Shown one piece after another: positions 1 to 8,374 of a DNA stretch of 13,958 bases. The DNA comes from Amoebophrya sp. AT5.2. Lineage: Eukaryota; Sar; Dinophyceae; Syndiniales; Amoebophryaceae. The notes under the pieces were generated by a model that was not told where the DNA came from, ran no database searches, and was given only the letters and a program-made list of their open reading frames with translations. The position numbers were made by a program, and so were the translations under genes. Location: positions 1 to 13,958 of the forward strand of contig RXOD01005460.1 of NCBI GenBank assembly GCA_005223375.1, read 5' to 3'. Positions within the stretch are counted from its first letter, which is position 1, and every line of letters starts with the position of its first letter.

Positions 1-355
1 CGAAGCCCGGGCGTGACAACTGCTGCCGCAGATCGTCCAGCCTGAGCAAGATAGCATCTTGGCCCGTGATATCCTGGCACCGAGCGATTTCCAGGATGTG
101 GTCGCTGATCCTCTGCACCTTCTCGCTGCTCCTCTCCACGCTCCTCCCACCCGTAGGATCAGCCGCCCGATCGTCTTCCGACAGTTGGTTGATGTGTGGT
201 CCGGGCTCGTCTTGGTCTTGAGCGCCGGCGCTCCAGCAGTTGGCCGATTCGTTGGCTGCTTGGTTGGTTCCCATGCGATATCCCATACCCATTTCGCCGC
301 CTGCTCCACGGTGAAGATTACTACTGGACCCACCTCCCGTGGCGTGCTTTAACAT
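1..355 (-). CDS. Exon of an unrecognised hydrophilic protein, running off the left edge
   Basis: On the minus strand one frame is open from an ATG at 355-353 to the window edge, about 118 codons with no stop. It starts MLKHATGGGSSS, continues through a Gly/Met-rich part and an Asp/Glu-rich linker, and ends in a charged amphipathic stretch containing LEIARCQDITGQDAILLRL, which looks like a helix or coiled coil. Third codon positions are GC-rich like the other exons here. A short Gln run (about five codons) lies just upstream in the same frame, preceded by an in-frame TAA. So either the ATG at 355 is the start, or this is an internal exon whose acceptor lies in the CAG run. I do not recognise the family. 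It follows PheRS alpha in the same direction, 1.1 kb downstream. The 3' part is outside the window. Confidence 0.6.
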   Translation of the reverse strand, partial: MLKHATGGGSSSNLHRGAGGEMGMGYRMGTNQAANESANCWSAGAQDQDEPGPHINQLSEDDRAADPTGGRSVERSSEKVQRISDHILEIARCQDITGQDAILLRLDDLRQQLSRPGF

Positions 356-925
356 TTGCTGCTGCTGCTGGTTCGACGTTACTTACCGAGGTGGCAGTGC
401 CACTGTCGAGATAGTATTGTTTGTTGGTGGTGCTAGAGTGTCCCTCCTACTTCTCCTTTTATTTGCGATACTCGTTGCGAAAACAACCCCCCGTCTGCTG
501 CTGCTGCTGCTGTTAGTTTCTGGTAGCATCCCTCGCGCCAGTACCTCAACGAAGGTGACGCAACAAAACACGCCACGCGTAGTGGTAGTCGACGTCTTTC
601 TACAACGAATCTGCCATCTTGATCGTGCACAAGAGTTCTCCTCGACGCTGTTGTTCAGCCCTGGTTTTTACTTAGTGATAGTGAGAGCTTTAGTCTTAGG
701 GTCCTCGTACAAGGATCGTCTTGCCATCGTCTAATCCACGAGCACACGCTTTCATGACGTATATTCAACACCAGCCCTTTGAATAGCGGCTGTAAGGAAA
801 GCGGAGAAGACAACATTTCTCTGTCAACCTGTCAGAACATCCTGGTCTCGAACACCCCCGCAGCCGTTGTTTTCGGTCGAGGTTGCGATCAGGTCGCGCC
901 AAAGGTCAGATCGAGTCACTTTCCG

Positions 926-1000
926 GGATCCAGTCGACTCGGATCAGGTCGACCCGGATCAGGTCGACACTGGGATCAGGTCGACCCGGATCAGCGCCAT
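926..1000 (+). repeat. Tandem 15-16 bp repeat, unit GGATCAGGTCGACCC
   Basis: Successive units begin near 926 (degenerate, GGATCCAGTCGAC), 941, 956, 973 and 988 (degenerate, GGATCAGCGCC). The three middle copies share an exact GGATCAGGTCGAC core. The unit contains GTCGAC and GATC palindromes. It forms the inner part of the left arm of the inverted-repeat element. The several plus-strand open frames across this region are repetitive Ser/Arg/Asp-rich readings of the repeat, not genes. Confidence 0.75.
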
Positions 1001-1170
1001 CCGGTCGCTCTCCGCGGTCACTCACGGGGACGCACAAGAGAAGAAATCCACAAGCAACAACGCAGCGACAAGCTGCGGGCGAGGTGCCGCAAGGAAAGGA
1101 GCAGACACAGCACGACGAAGAAGGAGACAGAGAAGGAGAGAGGCGCGGGGCCGCTGGGCGGACGACCCAG

Positions 1171-1208
1171 AACCCTAAACCCGAAGCCCTAAGTAACACC
1201 CCAAACCC
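1171..1208 (+). repeat. Degenerate telomere-like tract (CCCTAAA type)
   Basis: The stretch contains AACCCTAAACCC, then GCCCTAAG, then CCCCAAACCC. These are imperfect copies of CCCTAAA, the complement of the TTTAGGG telomere repeat known from plants and dinoflagellates. It lies inside the inverted-repeat element, so it is interstitial. With only two or three degenerate units, a chance origin cannot be excluded. Confidence 0.4.
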
Positions 1209-1476
1209 GTTGCAACCTGATCCGCGTCAGAATCCGATGTCTGACCTGATCGGAGCGACCTGATCTGACAGGCGCGACCCGATCTCACCTCCTGCCATTT
1301 TCGCGAACATGCCATAGGCCCGCAGCTTCGCCAGGTAAAGACGCGCTCCGCGTGCACTTGTTTCCATCGATGCGTGAAAAATCCAATTCATCTGCATCCT
1401 CGTATAAACAAATGGAGCGCGGAATAGAGGTTTCTCGTCCTGCCTGCGGTGATCCAATCGTGACATCAATACACAA

Positions 1477-3818
1477 CTACAGCTGTAGCTGGTCATCGGC
1501 TTCGTCCACCGCGATCTCTTCTTCGGGTTCGGGGAACCAGCACACAGGGTTCGTTTTCAGCGTGTTCACGTCGATTTTTTCGCCGACCAAGTCCCGAATG
1601 TTCTTGATGTTGTACAACATCATTGTTGGTCGCTCCAGCGACACTCCCCACGCGATCACCCGCACGTCCTCCGGGAGGCCCATCGGCCGCAGCATTTCCG
1701 GCCGGAAGATACCGCTGTTCCCGATCTCGATCGTCTTCTTCAACCCAGCGTGGTAGCCGAAAATCTCCATACCTGAATCGGATGGAAGATTTTTTCGAGA
1801 GAATTTTTCCTATCGGGGGACATTTGCAGCAATGCGTAAGAGGTCACAAAACCCCGACACATCAATCTACTTAAATTCAATCGTCGAGCAGAGCAAGGTG
1901 ACCTGAACACAACAACTATTAGAAACAACAGCAACAATACTTGGTTCTGTGTAAGGGTTGTATGCCGGCTTGAAGCGTAGGTTCTTGATGTTGATGTGCG
2001 CGAAGAACTCTTTGAAGACGCCGATCAGGTGCCCCAGCGTGAGGTTTTTGTCCGCGATGAAGCCCTCCGCTTGGTGGAACTCAGCCAGGTGCGTTGCGTC
2101 GAGCGTCTCGTTCCGGAACACCCGGTCCACGGAGAAGCACTTCAGCGGCTTCCACCTCCCCAGCCGCTTACATTTCTGGGCGTGCTCGTACAGGACGCGC
2201 GAGGAGTTCGCGGTCGTGTGCGTCCTTAAAAGCGTCGTCAACGCCTCCTCCTTCGACCAGGTGTACCGCCAACCGATGGACCCGTGGCCTGGCGATTCAT
2301 TATTTTGGATTGACTTACTTTATACAGTTGTGAAGAGGAAGAAACCCAATAACATTAAAACTGAAGGTCGTGGAGACAGAAGCACTAGAGAAGGAAAATC
2401 TAGCTATTGTTACCTCCGCTCTGGTGCATCTCCCGGACCTTTTCGAAGTAGTCTTTTGGAATCATCTCTTCGTTCGCGGTCTGGGGTGACTCGCAGAAGA
2501 AGGTGTCGTGTGCGTCGCGGGCCGGGTGTTGCTGCGGCTGGTACAGGGTGTCGAAGTTCCAAAAACTGGACTCCACAAACTGGTTGGTCTTCATCTCCTG
2601 AAACCCCATCTTCATGAAAGTTCTCCGGTAGTGCTCGCGCACCTTCAGCAACGGATGGAGCTGTCCGGCGGCGATCGGTTGGCCCTGGGCGTTGAAATTT
2701 AGCGGCTTGTAATTGGCGTTGGCCCACTCGCCGGAGGCAATCATCGCCTCGGTCAGCTCGGCAGTGCCCTTCTGCGCCCGCGCCTTCTTGTCGAAATCGG
2801 GCTCCTTGGAGATCACGTAGGCGGTGAGGGACTGGGGCTGTTTTGTGGGATCGAGGAACGAATCGAGGTGGGAGATAGCGAGAAACCAAAACACTGATTA
2901 GTGATTGAAGCGCAGAAAAATTTTCATTTATGGTCGTTTCGAGCGAACAGATTTTTGCATTCAGCGCCGTTGGAAAAGAAATTCAAGTACCGTGACGAGC
3001 TTCCGCTTCTTCAGCAGCTGCAGCGTTTTGTCGTCGCTGAGCGTGTCGCTGGCGACCTGCCTCAGCAGGTCCCTTGTTTCGTCCACCGGCGACTCGCCCT
3101 TGACCGTTACAACAAACGTCGGCGGTGGGCCCTTCTCCTTCTTCTCCCCTTCCTTCTTCTCAGCCTTCGGCTGCTTGTTGTTCTGTGATGCGTGTTGTTG
3201 AAAAATAAATGCGTTGTGGAGGTGTGGATACGCAATGGAACGCCAACTGCGAAACAGAGAATGAGAAACGTAAACGTACTAGTACCTGCTCGATCCACCC
3301 GTTTTTCATCGCTTGGCCGAAGCCGACACTGACCACATCCTTCCCCAGTCGGGAGATCAAGTCGTCCTGCGTGCTGCTTGGATGCTTCGCGATATCGGCA
3401 ACTACTACCACCTCCGGCGACCCGTTCGCGATGCACTTGTCGCCTTCCTCGGTGCATTTCCACCCGGTTCCTGTTTGTTCGTTCCGTTGAAAATTAATTG
3501 ATGAACTTTTATCGGGTTCTGGTGGTTCGGCAATAATCGTTTTACAGTAGCGAATCAAAAACAGCCAAAATCTGGAATCACGAGAATTCTCATACGCTGC
3601 TTCGCCTCCACTGATATCGCTCCGGTCGTTTGAAGGGATTTCACTGCGCCCACCACGCTGCCGTGGTCCCATCGGTTCTCTTCCGCGAGCTGCAGCGAAT
3701 CCACTGCAGTCTTCTGCGTCGCCAAAAAGTCGATCAGCAGGTCCTTGGAAAAGGCCTGTGTCTGGACCGTCATTTTCAGCAGCTTGTCCGCGAGAGACCG
3801 GTCGCTGTCTGCTTTCAT
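1477..3818 (-). CDS. FARSA: Phenylalanyl-tRNA synthetase alpha subunit, cytosolic (six exons)
   Basis: Charges tRNA-Phe with phenylalanine as the catalytic alpha subunit of the cytosolic alpha2-beta2 enzyme. Exons (minus strand): 3818-3596, 3470-3286, 3182-2991, 2837-2414, 2288-1941, 1772-1477; the join is in frame throughout and gives 555 aa plus TAG (human protein about 508). The N-terminal part matches the winged-helix domains (VVGAVKSLQ, near residues 55-65), with a Lys-rich insert in exon 3. The class II catalytic core follows: [15 protein letters not shown] (300-314), motif 2 [16 protein letters not shown] (399-414), [12 protein letters not shown] before the last intron, and motif 3 GVSLERPTM (500-508). 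Introns are 125, 103, 153, 125 and 168 bp, all GT-AG, with donors GTATGA, GTACTA, GTACTT, GTAACA and GTATTG. The ATG at 3818 is the first after an in-frame stop at 3839-3837. Residues about 381-387 are a small insertion compared with human. No targeting peptide is evident, so it is probably cytosolic. Identity is very sure; exact exon edges are fairly sure. Confidence 0.95.
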
Positions 3819-4218
3819 CCAATAACCGAAAGAAGATTAGTACTTCCAGGTCTCTCGGCGACTACGCCTCTCAACCGCACACGAGAAAAATATCTTTGGT
3901 CAGACAACAAAAATTGTAAAGCTCCGTATGCCTGTTCGAAATGGCGAGTGGTTCGGATAGAGCTGATTTCTTGTTCTTGAATCGGCTTAAAGAAACAACA
4001 TTCATACACGGGATCGTTTGATCGAAGAGGTCCACGAGGTTTGGTCTGGTTCTGATCTGGTCGCACGAGAGAACGTTCACACTGTGCCACAAATCGCCGG
4101 CAAGATCTGATGATTCATTTCAAGAAGCAATCATATTCCAATCACGAGTAAAGTGTCGTAGCACAGCCTGACAGCCTCAGCAGTCGTGCGTTTTCTATCA
4201 CCAAGTAGCAAATAGGAG

Positions 4219-4325
4219 ATCGAGGGCCTCAGCTAGCTGGAGGCAAGGCGCAAGCGCAGCCTTGCAAGGAAGTGGACGTCCTTAGCCTACGGCCATTACC
4301 CACGGCGATGCCACTGGGTAGTTGC
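4219..4325. other. GC-rich segment with several predicted stems; possible small RNA or SINE
   Basis: Read on the plus strand, three self-complementary blocks follow one another: CCTCAGCTAGCTGGAGG (near-palindrome with one extra base), GCAAGGC-nine bases-GCCTTGC (perfect 7-bp stem, 4243-4265), and AAGGA...GGACGTCC...TCCTT with an inner palindrome. On the minus strand TACCCAGTGG is close to a tRNA-type A box, but no clear B box (GGTTCGANTCC) was found, so a polymerase III SINE is only a possibility. It sits in an AT-richer spacer and has no good open frame. Function unknown. Confidence 0.35.
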
Positions 4326-4520
4326 ACGATATTTTCATTTGTTCTTTCAGTTTCAGTTCCAGTCTTCTAGAGAAGTTATTTCTTGTTTACACAGATCCAG
4401 ATGCATTTTTGTCGCGCGTTCATTCCCTCGAACTTCTGGCGAAGGCATCGGCACCTGCTTCGAAAAAGTATCTTCACCACTTCAGTTCCATTTTCATCGA
4501 CTATATTTTCAGAAGTTCTG

Positions 4521-4554
4521 CACACTATCGACACCTGCACACTATCGACACAAC
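4521..4554 (+). repeat. Tandem duplication of a 17-bp unit
   Basis: CACACTATCGACACCTG is followed directly by CACACTATCGACACAAC, 15 of 17 bases identical. It lies about 120 bp downstream of the SHMT stop codon, so probably in the 3' UTR or just past it. No function is suggested. Confidence 0.7.
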
Positions 4555-4671
4555 CACAAGAATTCAGGCGTACATCGGTCATAAAGAAACTGTACTTATG
4601 TTGATCGATCCATGCAAAAAAAAACGTAGGCCGCAACCGCCTCGTGACGTAAGCAACTGCAAATCGTCGGA

Positions 4672-7465
4672 TCAAATGCCCGGGAAGTAGAACTTGCTCG
4701 ACCAGGCGTTGGCTTCTGCCTTCAGTTTCACGATGCCCTCGTTCAGCGCCAGGTCCTGTTCGAAGTCCTTGATTTTCTTGCCCTTTTCTTCTTGCACCTT
4801 AACCGCGATTTGGATCGCCTGGTGCACGAAGTCCGCAATCGTCGCCATGTCACTTTCGATGCACCTCCTTAGAGGGGGGAAAAAGAAACCCATTTCCCTT
4901 GGCATTTTTGCAGGTAGACGATTCGCCTATTGATGCCGCGACCGCATACGAGACGAAATTGAAAAGTACGACACAAAATCCACGACCACTCAAGACCGGC
5001 GCCGCGTTCTTGCTGCACCCGGGCCGTCGCTTTGTTCTGCCTATGCTCTGTGGCTGCAATGGGCAGCTCCATCTGACCAAAAAATACGAGACCACATCTA
5101 AGGCGATGAAATCCGAGAGAATACAGCCCAACATCGCCTTTGACGCATCGTATGAAACCACATAGCTACAGGACTCTATGAGACCACCACCCAAAACTCC
5201 CTACAGGACTCCCACTCCCACAGCGAGAAAGTCCGGAAAAATGGGTTGTTCATCCTTCCCCTCCTTAACCCCCGCGTGGTCATGGCGCACGTGCCGATAC
5301 GGACACCGCTGGGGCTCAGCGCGTTCGTGTCCCCTGGGATGCAGTTCTTGTTCAACGTAACCGACGCCAGGTCGCAGACGAGCTCCACCTTCCTGCCATT
5401 CACGCCCCACTTCATGCAGTCGACCAGGAGCAGGTGCGTGTCTGTGCCGCCGGCGACCAGCCTGTGGGTTTGGGGTTTCGAGTTCGGTTTCGACTCGATC
5501 GATATTAAGCGGAGTGTCGATCCGATTTCGAGGCCTCGGTTCCGATTCATGATTCATGATTCACATTCTCTCAATAGTGTCTGTTGTTTCGGTTTAATAC
5601 GTCAAGAACCGCCTGTACCTGTTCCCCAGTTTCTCGAGGGCTGCCGACAGGGCCTTCGCGTTCTTTACCACCTGTGCGGAGTAGGTTTTAAACTCCGGCG
5701 TCTGCACCTCGCTGAGCTGGACCGCTAACGCGCCAATCTGGTGGTTGTGCGGTCCGCCCTGCAGTGCGGGGAAGACGGCCATGTCGATGCGCTCCTTCAC
5801 GTTGAGAAACTTTATGTCGGGACCAGATGGTAAGTTAGTAAGTGTTGACAGACTGGTATTGTTGCTGTGTAATCGAGGATCCGCCGATTAAGGCTAGGCT
5901 GCGATTAAGGCCGCTAGACTGCGTTGCGGAACGATTTCAGGGATGCCACATTCGGTGGGAGGTAGGACACGGTGGGCCCCTCGCTGGAGATGAGCCATTT
6001 GGAGGTAGATGGAAGTCGTAGGGAAAAGACGTTGGTTAGCGTGGTAATCTGACGACCTCAAAGCAAGGCAAAAGAGGGCGCTTAGGGTTCAGGTTGGTCG
6101 TCCTGCCGACCTCTTCTTAGGACCACCAAAGGGGACCCCGAAGAGCCCCCCAAAAGTTTCACTTGCCCCTTACCACCTGGTCCAACCGTAAACTTCGCGT
6201 CCTTCATCTTGTAGAAAATCATCCCCGCCCGCGGCCCGCGGAGCGACTTGTGCGTCGTAGTAGTCACCTGGTTTGGTACAGGTTTGTTCGCCGAGGCCGA
6301 TTCATTGAGTTATACGTATACCTGAACCTGCAGCGCAAGCGCTAGCGCATGCTGATGCGGACAAAAGACAAAACGTTCCAAGAATCTTCTCCATAGCCAA
6401 GGCCATAGCCAAACAAACCAAACTGCCAGTACCACATCGCAATAGGGGAAGGGGCTCGGGTGTTCGCCGGTGGCCACCAACCCCGAGATATGCGCCATGT
6501 CGGCCATGAGGATGGCGCCAACCTCGTCCGCGATCAGCTTGTATTTCTCCCACTCCTGCACCCGCGGGTACGCGGAAGCGCCACACAGAATCATCGCCGG
6601 CCGGAACAGCCGCGCCCGCTCCCGGAGCTGCTCAAAATCCACCAGCCCGGTGTCCGACCGCACCGTATATGGCAGCGACTCGAAGTAAATGGACGTCGCG
6701 GAAATCTTCTTGCCTGAGTTGATTGATCGCCATCGCCATTGGAGAGCGGTTGCCGGCGGTTCGTTTTGCAAGTTGGAGTTTCAATACGATATTACGGAGA
6801 AAGGCAAATTCTATATTTTTTTCCTTCACGACAAAAATCGAAGAGGGAAACCATAAACCAACCTGACGCCGTGTAGTAGCCGTGCGTCAAGTGTCCCCCG
6901 CTCGGCAAATCCAGCCCCATGACGCGGTCGTGCGGCTTGAGCAGACCGGTGTACACGGCGAAGTTCGCCGGCGACCCTGAGTACGGCTGCACGTTTACTC
7001 CCCACTCCTCCTCGTCAAGGTTGAAGGCAGCCAGCGCCCTCTCCTTGCACAGGTTCTCGATCTTGTCGATCACCTCGTTGCCTCCGTAATACCGCGCCCC
7101 CGCCTGCCCCTCGGAATACTTGTTCGTCAGGACGGAGCCGAGACATTCCATCACCTGCCGTAGTCGGGATACAACTGCTCTCGTCATTCTCAATCCCATT
7201 CGCCGATGTACATTCATTACTGTAAAAATAGGAGACACATCAGAGAGAGCGAGAATGGTGTGATTGTGAAGACAAAATATGGCTCCAGCAGCCAAAAACG
7301 GAGCGCTTCACCAGCGTATGGTGATGAATGTACCGCCTTGCTGGTGAAGTTTTCGGAGGCGATGAGCTCGATACAGGACTGTTGGCGGGCCTTTTCCGCC
7401 TTGAGCAGCTCCGCCATCACCGGGTCCACCTCCGCGAGGCTCAAATTCTTCCCCACGCTACCCAT
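4672..7465 (-). CDS. SHMT: Serine hydroxymethyltransferase, cytosolic type (seven exons)
   Basis: PLP enzyme that converts serine plus tetrahydrofolate to glycine plus methylene-THF, the main one-carbon source. Exons (minus strand): 7465-7334, 7154-6863, 6713-6433, 6267-6163, 5809-5619, 5461-5270, 4864-4672, in frame throughout; 461 aa plus TGA (human SHMT1 483). Visible family motifs: [67 protein letters not shown], the PLP-lysine loop [16 protein letters not shown] (lysine about 242), [19 protein letters not shown], and C-terminal [15 protein letters not shown]. The ATG at 7465 has A at -3 and G at +4; there is no mitochondrial presequence. Introns are 179, 149, 165, 345, 157 and 405 bp; donors are GTACAT, GTTGGT, GTACTG, GTGAAA, GTACAG and GTTAAG. 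Intron 4 is the weakest call: the donor after GPGGKGQ was chosen because it keeps the loop length of human SHMT1. Intron 6 has TAAGGAGG at both ends, so its acceptor is ambiguous by a few in-frame codons. Confidence 0.95.
5166..5211 (+). repeat. Direct repeat CTACAGGACTC inside SHMT intron 6
   Basis: The 11-mer CTACAGGACTC occurs at 5166-5176 and again at 5201-5211, separated by 24 bases, within the longest SHMT intron (4865-5269). It could be a trace of insertion or slippage. No function is suggested. Confidence 0.6.
5543..5563 (+). repeat. Three tandem GATTCAT/C heptamers inside SHMT intron 5
   Basis: The heptamer GATTCAT is present three times in a row (the last copy ending in C) within the 157-bp intron 5462-5618. 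This looks like simple-sequence slippage. Confidence 0.6.
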
Positions 7466-8374
7466 TCTGCCTGAGTTTCTTGCACGAGTTGTATTAAAAG
7501 TAGACTTGTGACTTGTAGTGATTGAGTAAAGTAGGTGTTTGACTACCTACCGTTTCAGTGAGAGAGACGCTGCGCCGAGCACTGCTGGCTGTATTTTGAT
7601 TGGGTCTCGTGTTTGTCAATGCGAGATTTCTCTTTGCCGCAACTCCTCAGATCGAGTTCTTAAGTCTCACTGTGCCTTTCTCCACGACTCTTCTGCCTCT
7701 TCGTATCTGGCAACATGTATTCTGATGCGCTGCTGCGTAAACAGGAACAATTGCAAGAGTCGCTTCTTCATGAAGCTTCGGTTCGCGAACACTATCTGAC
7801 TTTTCTGCGCTGCGTGTGCATCCACGTGCGCTCAGAGATTGAAGGCGGTTTGTTTGGATTGTACAAGGGCTGGCGTGCTCACGCTGCAACTGCGCATTAC
7901 AGTTATCAATCCAATTCCAATCTTGGCTACATTGAAGGAATCAAAAACACACAGCGTCTGTCGCACGCGGCATTTGACAATCGCGTCGACACCGCGCGTC
8001 TGGTAGTTTTACGGAAACAGCCCATTCGGTGCGCATCTGTGTCTACGAGCTTCTGATGAAGTCAATTGCGATAATCCATCTTGGTAGTTTCTACGAGCTT
8101 CCTACGAGCTTCTGAAGTCATTTACGATAATCCATCTTGGTCATTTGCGATAATCCATCTTGGAGCATTGTCTTGGTCATGCGATAACATCTTGGGTTCG
8201 CTTTCCGGTTGGCATTTTTGATTCCTGACGCAGCCTGCTGCTCTCCGATCGATCGCACGCCCTCGTGCGACGATGCGCTCAGCAAGAGAGTCTTGTTCAG
8301 GCCAGACCAAAAACCGCCGGATGCCACTTTACCCGCAAAATTTTTCTGCTTTGTCGAAGCTAGCCGCAGCGGCC
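7466..8374. other. Spacer between the orphan gene and SHMT
   Basis: This 909-bp stretch holds the 3' flank of the orphan gene (right) and the SHMT 5' region (left). The right part, 8043-8197, is a repeat cluster listed separately. A plus-strand frame at 7715-8056 (113 codons) is open but resembles no family I know and shows no strong codon bias. On the minus strand, AAACTCAG|GCAGAATGG just upstream of the SHMT start would serve as a splice acceptor 5 bases before the ATG, which would suit a 5' UTR intron or spliced-leader addition; this is inference only. Confidence 0.5.
8043..8197 (+). repeat. Four-copy GCGATAATCCATCTTGG repeat with CTACGAGCTTC repeats
   Basis: TTGCGATAATCCATCTTGGT starts at 8066. 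A copy with one change (TTACGATAA...) starts at 8122, a third near-perfect copy at 8145, and a degenerate fourth (GCGATAACATCTTGGGT) at 8181. CTACGAGCTTC occurs at 8043, 8091 and 8102, two of these extended to CTACGAGCTTCTGA. The copies are unevenly spaced, consistent with partial duplication of a composite unit. On the transcribed (minus) strand the unit reads CCAAGATGGATTATCGC, 180-330 bases beyond the orphan gene's stop codon, so it is probably in its 3' UTR or just downstream. Confidence 0.8.

Larger units (their letters stand above)
887..1284. repeat. Inverted-repeat element with GATC-rich arms
   Basis: The left arm (887-912) reads GATCAGGTCGCGCC, then AAAG, then GTCAGATC. The reverse complement of 1262-1284 reads GATCGGGTCGCGCC, then T, then GTCAGATC. 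The arms therefore match at 21 of 22 aligned positions with a 3-base indel. Next to the left arm are tandem 15-16 bp units of GGATCAGGTCGAC. Copies of CCTGATC in the opposite sense lie next to the right arm. The 398-bp interior carries purine-rich sequence and a degenerate telomere-like tract. No transposase frame is visible and no target-site duplication was identified. It could be a non-autonomous (MITE-like) element or a foldback satellite fragment. Confidence 0.6.
356..1476. other. Spacer between PheRS alpha and the leftmost gene
   Basis: No gene can be supported here. On the minus strand 383-630 has two overlapping open frames containing a CAG/AGC triplet run, with a good donor-like CTCG|GTAAGT at 386-381 and an ATG in a favourable context (AAGATGG, 617-615) that reaches a stop after five codons. 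These could be 5' UTR or first exons of the leftmost gene, but I could not build a convincing join. The part from about 880 to 1290 is a repeat element described separately. The remainder up to 1476 is the 3' flank of PheRS alpha, with no recognisable signal such as AATAAA. Confidence 0.5.
3819..4671. other. Spacer between SHMT and PheRS alpha
   Basis: This 853-bp stretch must hold the SHMT 3' UTR and the PheRS alpha 5' region, both on the minus strand. Several frames of 70-120 codons are open on either strand, but none shows the GC-rich third positions of the neighbouring exons or a recognisable motif. Contents I can name are a GC-rich segment with predicted hairpins at 4219-4325, a 17-bp tandem duplication at 4521-4554, and a run of nine A residues near 4615-4623. 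On the minus strand, just upstream of the PheRS ATG, AGTACTAATC followed by a pyrimidine run resembles a branch point, so an upstream 5' UTR intron or a trans-splice site is possible. Confidence 0.5.

Noticed and set aside
367..385. A 19-nt GTAAGT...CCAG segment before the leftmost exon that would restore a frame if spliced out
   Set aside because: All other introns here are at least 92 bp. A 19-nt intron is known only in special cases, and the frame agreement has a one-in-three chance.
779..1263. Overlapping plus-strand frames rich in Ser, Arg, Asp and Gly
   Set aside because: They are readings of the GATCAGGTCGAC repeat and purine-rich filler in all three frames; openness comes from the repeat composition.
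2838..2894. Alternative acceptor ACTAATCAG at 2895-2894 in PheRS alpha intron 3
   Set aside because: Using it puts exon 4 out of frame, while ACAAAACAG at 2840-2838 gives the exact length of the human protein in this region.
7715..8056. Plus-strand open frame of 113 codons starting MYSDALLRKQEQ in the spacer upstream of SHMT
   Set aside because: No recognisable domain, no GC3 bias like the other exons, opposite strand to all other genes, and its 3' end runs into the repeat cluster. It could be real, but nothing in the sequence supports it beyond being open.
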